Translations under genes and position numbers: made by a program
In this document: positions 1 to 5,569 of the stretch, piece by piece
Layout of the letters: each line of letters opens with the position of its first letter
Position numbering within the stretch: position 1 is the first letter of the stretch
The notes under the pieces: generated by a model
Databases searched by the model: none
Seen by the model: the letters and a program-made list of their open reading frames with translations, nothing else
What the model was told of the DNA's origin: nothing
Source: Methylotenera_A sp046594885
GTDB taxonomy: Bacteria > Pseudomonadota > Gammaproteobacteria > Burkholderiales > Methylophilaceae
DNA length: 5,569 nucleotides
Direction of reading: 5' to 3'
Assembly (NCBI GenBank): GCA_046594885.1
Contig: JBKJRD010000036.1
Span: forward strand, 1-5,569

Positions 1-1352
1 ATGGGTTAACACCCGAAATTGTGCAATTGGCTGCAAGTTTATCGCCAGATATATTAATCACAGTGGATAACGGCATTGCCAGTTGTGACGGTGTATTAGC
101 CGCCAATCAGCTGGGCATGCAAGTGCTGATCACTGATCATCATTTACCCAGTGACTCCACGCCGCAAGCGGCTTGTATTGTCAATCCGAATCAGCGCGGT
201 TGCGATTTTAAAAGCAAGCATTTAGCTGGCGTGGGTGTCATGTTTTATGTGTTATTGGCCTTGCGTGCCGAGTTGCGCACACGCGGATTTTTTGAAAATC
301 AGTCAGAACCGAATTTAAGCAGTTTGTTGGATTTGGTGGCATTGGGCACCGTTGCCGATTTGGTCAAACTAGATGCCAATAACCGTATTTTGGTTGAGCA
401 AGGTTTGCGGCGTATTCGCGCGGGTGTTTGTGCTAAAGGTATCACGGCTTTGTTGCAAGTGGCAGGACGCGAACCAAGCAAAACATCGGCACAAGATTTA
501 GGCTTTTATGTTGGGCCAAGGTTAAATGCCGCTGGCAGGCTAGATGATATGCGCTTGGGCATTGCTTGTTTATTGGCAGAAGACGCGCATGACGTTACAA
601 AAAAAGCGCAAACCTTGCATGAGCTGAATATACAGCGGCGCAATATTGAAGCCGATATGCAAGATAGCGCATTAGCGATTTTAGAAACGGTTGCCGTGCA
701 GGCGCAATTTAGCATCAGCTTATTTAATGCAAATTGGCATCAAGGCGTGATTGGTATTTTGGCCTCACGGTTAAAAGAGCGCTATCACCGCCCAGCCATT
801 GTGTTTGCACAAGGCGCTGACGGCTTGCTAAAAGGCTCAGGCCGCTCTATTGCCAGCTTGCATTTGCGTGATGCGTTAGATTTAGTCACCAAAAATCATC
901 CTGATTTGATTGTTAAGTTTGGCGGTCATGCCATGGCGGCAGGTTTAACCATTCAACAGGCGGATTTTTTAGCGTTTGAAACCGCGTTTGAAGCGGTGGT
1001 GAGAAGCTTAATTACCGAAACCGATTTGCAGGCGGTGATTGAAACTGATGGCGGTTTGCAAAGTGAAGAAGTCACCTTGCAAACTGCGCAATTATTAGCC
1101 AAACAAGTGTGGGGGCAAGGCTTTAATCAGCCTTTATTTCTGGATGATTTTCAAGTGATTAACCAGCGCGTAGTGGGCGAAAAACACCTTAAGTTAATAT
1201 TAGAAAAAGATCAAAAACGTTTTGATGCGATTTACTTTAATCAACCCACCTTTTTACCAGAACAAATTTCTGCGGCTTATACCTTAGAAGCCAATGAATA
1301 TAAAGGTTTGCAAACAGTACAGTTGCAACTTAAATTTGCTGCCAATGCCTAG
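1..1352 (+). CDS. recJ: Single-stranded-DNA-specific 5'-3' exonuclease RecJ, 5'-truncated by the window edge
   Basis: RecJ is a cytoplasmic, metal-dependent exonuclease of the DHH phosphoesterase superfamily. It degrades single-stranded DNA 5' to 3' in RecF-pathway recombination, base-excision repair and mismatch repair. The frame is open from base 3 (it reads GLTPEIVQLAA) to the TAG at 1350-1352, giving 449 visible residues. GTG at 21 is not the real start, because the homology continues to the edge. Visible motifs are VDNGIAS (bases 63-83), the signature DHH in ITDHHLP (135-143), GPRLNAAGRLDD (513-548) and the DHHA1-type GGHAMAAG (921-944), followed by the C-terminal OB-like region. The distance from DHH to the C-terminus (about 405 residues) matches E. 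coli RecJ (577 aa, from memory), so about 115 residues with the DxD metal motif lie upstream. Cysteines are present, as expected for a cytoplasmic protein. No frameshift is seen, and the visible catalytic motifs are intact. Confidence 0.98.
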   Translation, partial: GLTPEIVQLAASLSPDILITVDNGIASCDGVLAANQLGMQVLITDHHLPSDSTPQAACIVNPNQRGCDFKSKHLAGVGVMFYVLLALRAELRTRGFFENQSEPNLSSLLDLVALGTVADLVKLDANNRILVEQGLRRIRAGVCAKGITALLQVAGREPSKTSAQDLGFYVGPRLNAAGRLDDMRLGIACLLAEDAHDVTKKAQTLHELNIQRRNIEADMQDSALAILETVAVQAQFSISLFNANWHQGVIGILASRLKERYHRPAIVFAQGADGLLKGSGRSIASLHLRDALDLVTKNHPDLIVKFGGHAMAAGLTIQQADFLAFETAFEAVVRSLITETDLQAVIETDGGLQSEEVTLQTAQLLAKQVWGQGFNQPLFLDDFQVINQRVVGEKHLKLILEKDQKRFDAIYFNQPTFLPEQISAAYTLEANEYKGLQTVQLQLKFAANA

Positions 1353-1371
1353 ATTTTGGGCGTTTTTAATG
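1345..1371 (+). promoter_or_regulatory. recJ/tamA junction with two candidate tamA start codons
   Basis: Two in-frame ATGs compete as the tamA start. ATG 1345-1347 lies inside recJ, overlaps its stop (1350-1352) by 8 bases, and has no visible purine-rich ribosome binding site in front. ATG 1369-1371 lies 16 bases after the recJ stop. It has a modest GGG at 1358-1360 with 8 bases of spacing, and it gives a compact signal peptide with an MVKSVVK n-region. I prefer 1369, but the 8-base overlap at 1345 would suit termination-reinitiation coupling, so the choice is open. Neither start leaves room for a terminator between recJ and tamA. Confidence 0.5.
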
Positions 1372-3144
1372 GTTAAGTCTGTGGTAAAAGCGCTGTTGAT
1401 TGGGCTATTTTCAAGTACTTTATTGGCAGCAGAACCTAATTATACGGTTGAAATTACGGTGCTAGCAGACTCACAAACTAATACGGAAAATAAGCCATTG
1501 ACCGCGCTATTGCAGCACCATTTAGCGATTGTAAAAGAGCGTAATAACCCGCGTATGAGGCCAGCAGAATGGATAAGGCTTTATAAGGCGACTCCACAAG
1601 CTATCATGGATTTGCTGGCGACAGAAGGTTATTTCAGCCCAGAAATTAGCCATTCAATAGACAATGTCGCGGACGCTTCTCAGGCAAAATTCTTGGTCAA
1701 ATTAGGTAAGCCAGCATTGGTGAGCCGTGTGGATTTGCAATTTAGTGGCAGTATTTTGCAGCAAGACACCAGCGACTTAAGCGCTACAACCGCCACAATA
1801 TTGAGTCTTAATCAAAATTGGCTATTACCAGCTGGCTCGACATTCAGGCAAGAAGATTGGACACAAGCCAAGCGCCGCCTGTTAATTAGTTTGCTGCTAG
1901 AGCGTTACCCGAATGCGATGATTAAAGCCAGCAAAGCAGAGGTGAACCCAGAAACCCATTCGGTTGCGTTGGTTTTACAGGTGGATAGCGGTGAAAGTTT
2001 TAAGTTTGGTGAATTGAAAATCGAAGGCTTAGAGCGTTACCCAGCCAGTATTATTGCAGATTTAAATCGCATTAAACCCGGCAGCACATATAGTCAAGCC
2101 AGATTACAGATTCTGCAAGCGCGGTTAGAAGAAAGCGGCTATTTTCGCGGGGTAGAAGTCAGCGCCAGCACAGCCACTTCAGATACAGAAGTCATTCCCA
2201 TTAAAGTGAGCGTGCAAGAAAACCCATCGGTTAAAGTGGGCATAGGTGCTGGATATAGCACCAACACGGGCGCAAGAGCGCAGTTAACGTATGACGACCT
2301 GAATTTATTTGATCGTGGTTGGCGCTTAACTAGCAGCTTAAAACCAGAACAACGTGCGCAATCGCTTGGCGCGTTAATACGTTTACCAACGGACAGCAAA
2401 GGCTATCGCGATAGTATGAACGCAGGTATTGAGCGGCGCGTGATTGAAGGCCAAATTACCACTTCTGGGCAAACTGGCGTTAATAGAAGCTGGGGGCCGC
2501 GCAGAACCGAACAAACTATTGGTACGGCTTATTTGATTGAGCATTTAGCCGTAGATGGCGCGCCTTCTGTGACCAGAAAAGTGGCGACTGTTTCTTATGG
2601 TATTACGCTACGTCGCACCGATAATGATCGCAATCCAACACGCGGTTATCTGCTTAATACACAACTTGCAGTGGCGCCACTTGAAGAGTTATCGGATGGT
2701 CGTTTTGTACAAAGCTACCTAAAAATGCAAGGCTATTATCCGTTAACCAGTTCCACACAAATTATTGCGCGTACCGAGTTGGGTGCAGTAAGCGGTAAAA
2801 ATAGTGCGCCAGCCGCGTTTTTATTCCGCGCGGGTGGTGATCAATCGGTGCGCGGTTACGCGTTTGAAAGTTTAGGTGTTAGAGAAGGCGACGCGACTGT
2901 TGGCGGACGCTACTTAGTCACTGGCAGCGTAGAGGCGATTCAATGGATTACCAAGCAATGGGGCGCAGCAGCGTTTGTGGATTTTGGTAATGCAGCCAAC
3001 ACGATTGATGCATTAAAGCCAGTATACGGATACGGATTAGGTGTGCGCTGGAATAGCCCGATAGGGCCAGTTGGTGCCGATGTAGCGTATGGTGAAGCGG
3101 TTAAAGAATATCGATTGCATTTTAATCTTGGGGTCGCATTCTGA
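1369..3144 (+). CDS. tamA: Translocation and assembly module outer-membrane protein TamA (Omp85 superfamily)
   Basis: TamA is the outer-membrane half of the TAM complex. It works with TamB in assembling autotransporters and other beta-barrel proteins, and the pair is also linked to phospholipid transport to the outer membrane. From ATG 1369 it has 591 residues (599 from 1345), close to E. coli TamA (577, from memory). Residues 1-21 look like a signal peptide: basic VKSVVK, hydrophobic ALLIGLFSSTLLA, likely cut near LAA/EP. Three POTRA domains follow, at roughly 24-110, 113-205 and 211-275; the third carries the clear pattern FKFGELKIEGLERYP ... LEESGYFRGVEV. The barrel begins near residue 288 (VKVGIGAGYST). 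The Omp85 loop-6 motif VRGY is at residues 494-497 (bases 2848-2859), and the chain ends in Phe (FNLGVAF), the usual signal for the BAM machinery. I see no cysteine in this reading, as usual for a secreted barrel protein. BamA is unlikely because there are three POTRA domains rather than five and tamB follows directly. A general 'BamA/TamA family' label would also be acceptable. Confidence 0.95.
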   Translation: MVKSVVKALLIGLFSSTLLAAEPNYTVEITVLADSQTNTENKPLTALLQHHLAIVKERNNPRMRPAEWIRLYKATPQAIMDLLATEGYFSPEISHSIDNVADASQAKFLVKLGKPALVSRVDLQFSGSILQQDTSDLSATTATILSLNQNWLLPAGSTFRQEDWTQAKRRLLISLLLERYPNAMIKASKAEVNPETHSVALVLQVDSGESFKFGELKIEGLERYPASIIADLNRIKPGSTYSQARLQILQARLEESGYFRGVEVSASTATSDTEVIPIKVSVQENPSVKVGIGAGYSTNTGARAQLTYDDLNLFDRGWRLTSSLKPEQRAQSLGALIRLPTDSKGYRDSMNAGIERRVIEGQITTSGQTGVNRSWGPRRTEQTIGTAYLIEHLAVDGAPSVTRKVATVSYGITLRRTDNDRNPTRGYLLNTQLAVAPLEELSDGRFVQSYLKMQGYYPLTSSTQIIARTELGAVSGKNSAPAAFLFRAGGDQSVRGYAFESLGVREGDATVGGRYLVTGSVEAIQWITKQWGAAAFVDFGNAANTIDALKPVYGYGLGVRWNSPIGPVGADVAYGEAVKEYRLHFNLGVAF

Positions 3145-3146
3145 TG
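3130..3146 (+). promoter_or_regulatory. tamA/tamB stop-start overlap with weak ribosome binding site
   Basis: The tamA stop TGA (3142-3144) and the tamB start ATG (3144-3146) share one base, in the arrangement TGATG. A GGGG run at 3130-3133, inside the last tamA codons, sits 10 bases before the ATG and is the only Shine-Dalgarno-like stretch nearby. This layout typically allows translational coupling and would help balance the two partners of the TAM complex. Coupling itself is inferred from the layout. Confidence 0.7.
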
Positions 3147-5569
3147 TTACGCCGCACTATTAAGGCAATTATATTGAGTTTTATCTTGTTGATGCTAACG
3201 CCTGCGCAAAGTGAAATGACCATCAGCGTGACTTCTAACTTGGATACGCTTGATTATGATTTAGATAATATGCATCTAAAGCTAGAAAAGCTGGAGTCGC
3301 GTTGGCAGCTTTCACCAATTGATAGCAAGTTGTTTGTTGAAACAATGCGCGCAAAAAAGTTAACCATCACCATGCGCGATAGTGAAAAAAAATCCGAAAA
3401 CTCGCTTCTACCTGAACAGATTAAGTTACCTTTTCCAATACAAATTAAGCAAGCAGAAGTACTTGAATTGGTGATTGTGACACCAACCGAAACTTACACT
3501 TTAAATAATGTGCAGTTTGATTTGACGGCAGATGCCAAAACCATTCAACTCAATTATCTGCGTGCAGCAACGCCATTTGGCCAAGCTGAACTGAATTTGA
3601 ATATGCAAACAAGCAGTCCGTTTGCCTTAACTGGCTTGGTCAGTTTGCAACAAGGTAGTCAAAATGGCGCAATGCCTTATGATGCAAAAGTGCAATTATC
3701 GGGTGATTTAAAAGTGCTCAAGTTTGAATCTAACGCAATATTGGCTTTGCAAAATAACCAATTGGCGATGATGCAAAATAGCGACAGTGAAAATCCCATC
3801 GCGCGCATACAAGCCTATGGCGAAATGCGCTTATCAAATGCCTATCCGCTGCAGTTAAGCGCGCAAATTCGTGATTTTTATCCACAACGTTTGGGCAATT
3901 ATCCTGCTGGTTTGCTCAATATTGATTTGAATGTGAGCGGAGATTTAAGCGCGCAAACGGACACAAACGCTGGTTTGCAGTTACAGTTTTCTGCAGTCGA
4001 TAGTTATTTGCAGGTTAATCAAATCAAACAGCCACTGTTAAGTGCAGGCAAGTTAACCTTTGTGCAAAACCAAATGCGAGATGTGGAATTGAATGCCAGC
4101 ATTTTAAATAATGTGATTAAGGCAAATGGTAGTTTAGGTGCGCCTGATAGTGTGCTGGAGTGGCGCGCTGATTTAGCTGATATGCGTTCATTAGGTAATG
4201 CATTTTCTGGCACAGCGCAGGCATCCGGCGCTTTGTCTGGCAGCTTTGAAAACTTGGCGGCGCGTTTTGAGTTGAGCGCGCAAAAACTCAGCTTACCCAA
4301 TCATATCAAGATACAAAAATTAGATGGTCAAGGCGCATTGTCGGCAGGCGAACTAGGCTCGGTGAACGCAACATTCAATGCAGTTGGTTTGGCGATTGCT
4401 GAAAATCCAGTGCTGGATTCTGCATTGATTTTGCAAGGTACGCGTAACGCACATCAATTAAAGTTAACCGCTAAATCAAAGGAGAAAATCGATCATCTAC
4501 AATTTGAAACCATGCTTGCTGGCGGCCTGATAGGCAATCAATGGCAGGGTTTAATACAAAGTTTAAGCCTTATAAGTGAAGCGCCTGTTACCTTGCAATC
4601 GCCTGTAAAATTGAGCTTAAGTTCTGAAAATATAAGCTTAAGCAATGCAGTTTTACAGCTAGCTAAAGGCCGCATAGAAATTGAAAAGCTAGCCGCTGGC
4701 AGTAAAGGTTTTGTGAGCAAAGGCCGCTTAATCAATTTGGCGCTGGCAGATATACCGCCTAGCTTATTTCAATTATCGCCAAAACTGCAAGGCAACCCGA
4801 TTTTTTCAGGTGAATGGGATGTGAATGCGCTGGATGCTGTGAATGCCCAGATTATGTTTAAACATGATTCTGGCGACTTGACGTTTAGTGATTTGAGCGG
4901 TGTAGTTAAGCCGCTTGGTTTGCAAGAAATGAAAGTAGAACTGCGAATCAACAACAACAATGTGGACTTATCTTGGCTACTTAACGGACAGCAACTGGGT
5001 ACTTTTGATGGGCGCGTGACAACTTCGCTCACTAAAGTGAAGACAGGATTCTCGTTAATGGCCAATGCGCCGCTGCAAATTGCTAGCAAAGCGCAACTCA
5101 ATACGATTACATGGTTAACATTGCCAGACGCGCTGGCAGATGCTTACTTGGATGGCGTTTTAACCATGACATTAGACGCAAATGGAACTGTGGAAAAGCC
5201 TAATTTGGTGGGCAATATGACGGGCAAAAACTTGCAGTTTATATTGCCATCACAAGGCGTTGCCTTTACAGAAGGCTTATTACAGGCCAACTTTGAGCAT
5301 GATGAATTGCGTATTTCGCAGGCGGTTTTTAAGGGCGGTGATGGCTACTTACGCACCAACGGCACCTTGCAAATGGTCAACAATCAGCCAAAAATTGATT
5401 TAAATTGGGTTGCCGAAACCTTTACAGTGATTTCTGGAACCGACAGGCTTTTGGTATTAAATGGTGAAGGAAAAACAACATTAGCCGATGCATTATTCAC
5501 CATTTCTGGCGATTTTAAAGTAATCAAAGGCTTGATTGAATTACCCGCAGATGATGTGCCCAAATTATC
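3144..5569 (+). CDS. tamB: Translocation and assembly module protein TamB (AsmA-like, DUF490 family), 3'-truncated by the window edge
   Basis: TamB is the periplasm-spanning partner of TamA. In the family it is held in the inner membrane by its N-terminus, forms a long hydrophobic beta groove, and contacts TamA through its C-terminal domain. The frame from ATG 3144 is open to the last base: 808 complete codons plus two bases, with no stop. Residues 1-20 are a basic then hydrophobic segment (MLRRTIKAIILSFILLMLTP). Residues 35-110 include the WQLSPIDSKLF and LPFPIQIKQAEV stretches that resemble the family's N-terminal region. The middle is a long series of alternating-hydrophobicity strands with many Asn, Gln and Ser residues and, as far as I can see, no cysteine. 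From about residue 670 the text matches the conserved TamB/DUF490 domain: GTVEKPNLVGN, then GVAFTEGLL, then GDFKVIKGLIELP (from residue 789), cut just before the usual downstream part of that domain. Several hundred residues are probably missing. The segment between the N-terminal anchor and the first strands looks shorter than in E. coli TamB. Confidence 0.94.
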   Translation, partial: MLRRTIKAIILSFILLMLTPAQSEMTISVTSNLDTLDYDLDNMHLKLEKLESRWQLSPIDSKLFVETMRAKKLTITMRDSEKKSENSLLPEQIKLPFPIQIKQAEVLELVIVTPTETYTLNNVQFDLTADAKTIQLNYLRAATPFGQAELNLNMQTSSPFALTGLVSLQQGSQNGAMPYDAKVQLSGDLKVLKFESNAILALQNNQLAMMQNSDSENPIARIQAYGEMRLSNAYPLQLSAQIRDFYPQRLGNYPAGLLNIDLNVSGDLSAQTDTNAGLQLQFSAVDSYLQVNQIKQPLLSAGKLTFVQNQMRDVELNASILNNVIKANGSLGAPDSVLEWRADLADMRSLGNAFSGTAQASGALSGSFENLAARFELSAQKLSLPNHIKIQKLDGQGALSAGELGSVNATFNAVGLAIAENPVLDSALILQGTRNAHQLKLTAKSKEKIDHLQFETMLAGGLIGNQWQGLIQSLSLISEAPVTLQSPVKLSLSSENISLSNAVLQLAKGRIEIEKLAAGSKGFVSKGRLINLALADIPPSLFQLSPKLQGNPIFSGEWDVNALDAVNAQIMFKHDSGDLTFSDLSGVVKPLGLQEMKVELRINNNNVDLSWLLNGQQLGTFDGRVTTSLTKVKTGFSLMANAPLQIASKAQLNTITWLTLPDALADAYLDGVLTMTLDANGTVEKPNLVGNMTGKNLQFILPSQGVAFTEGLLQANFEHDELRISQAVFKGGDGYLRTNGTLQMVNNQPKIDLNWVAETFTVISGTDRLLVLNGEGKTTLADALFTISGDFKVIKGLIELPADDVPKL

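Noticed and set aside
299..715. Minus-strand open frames within recJ (299-481 and 506-715).
   Set aside because: They are short, low-complexity translations opposite well-conserved RecJ motifs, with no recognisable domain. They are shadows of the real gene.
1308..1336. Possible sigma-70 promoter at the end of recJ: TTGCAA, 17 bases, TAAATT.
   Set aside because: Each box matches the consensus at only about four of six positions, and such matches are expected by chance in this AT-rich coding sequence. It is not strong enough to list as a feature.
1294..1344. A longer tamA reading frame beginning at ATG 1294.
   Set aside because: The added residues lie fully inside recJ, bring two cysteines into an otherwise cysteine-free protein, and would push the signal peptide 25 residues inward. 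The starts at 1345 or 1369 fit an exported protein better.
2139..2399. Minus-strand open frame of 86 codons within tamA.
   Set aside because: It lies opposite the POTRA3 and early-barrel coding sequence and resembles no family I know.
3855..4283. The 12-base pattern TTRAGCGCGCAA, present three times in tamB (3855-3866, 3945-3956, 4272-4283).
   Set aside because: All three are in frame and encode Leu-Ser-Ala-Gln in beta-strand segments, with irregular spacing (90 and 327 bases). This is explained by repeated strand composition and codon preference; there is no sign of a DNA uptake signal or regulatory repeat.
4614..4642. Direct repeat AGCTTAAG at 4614-4621 and 4635-4642, 21 bases apart.
   Set aside because: It is short and in frame, encoding the Leu-Ser-rich strands LSLSSENISLSN. 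It fits the repeating strand architecture of TamB.
4019..5101. Minus-strand open frames within tamB (4019-4300, 4538-4735 and 4769-5101).
   Set aside because: They are antisense to a continuous TamB frame. Their Ser, Leu and Ala rich text reflects the reverse complement of tamB codons, and there is no ribosome binding site or domain evidence.
1..5569. Search for an undescribed defence, mobile, CRISPR or RNA-based system.
   Set aside because: Essentially every base belongs to recJ, tamA or tamB, all intact in frame and recognisable. No non-coding stretch is longer than 16 bases, and there is no repeat array or foreign-looking segment.

Overview
The window is a single-strand run of three closely packed plus-strand genes: the 3' end of recJ (single-stranded-DNA 5'-3' exonuclease), a complete tamA (Omp85-family outer-membrane protein) and the 5' two thirds or so of tamB (AsmA-like/DUF490 periplasmic translocation protein). 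Both outer genes run off the window edges. There is almost no non-coding DNA: recJ and tamA overlap by 8 bases or are 16 bases apart, depending on the tamA start, and tamA and tamB share one base (TGATG).

Organism: the content points to a Gram-negative (diderm) proteobacterium, because TamA and TamB build the outer membrane. The protein style (TamA POTRA1 sequence, the TamB translocation-domain wording, recJ next to tamAB) looks betaproteobacterial. The moderate-to-low GC judged by eye would fit a group such as Methylophilaceae better than high-GC Burkholderiales. That placement is inference from memory of the families, not a database result.

Layout: 1-1352 recJ 3' part, with the DHH motif, the RLNAAGR motif and the DHHA1 GGHAMAAG motif; about 115 N-terminal residues, including the first metal-binding motif, lie upstream of the window. 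1369-3144 (or from 1345) tamA, with signal peptide, three POTRA domains and a 16-strand-type beta barrel carrying the VRGY motif and a terminal Phe. 3144 to the window edge tamB, with an N-terminal hydrophobic segment, a long beta-strand-rich region and the start of the C-terminal TamB/DUF490 domain.

How they work together: TamA in the outer membrane and TamB spanning the periplasm form the translocation and assembly module (TAM), known for autotransporter and other outer-membrane protein assembly and for a role in phospholipid transport to the outer membrane. Their start/stop overlap suggests coupled translation. RecJ is functionally unrelated (DNA repair and recombination) and probably only shares the transcript. 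I see no mobile element, RNA gene, CRISPR array, terminator or convincing promoter, and no evidence of an undescribed system. The most notable feature is a shortened TamB N-terminus.
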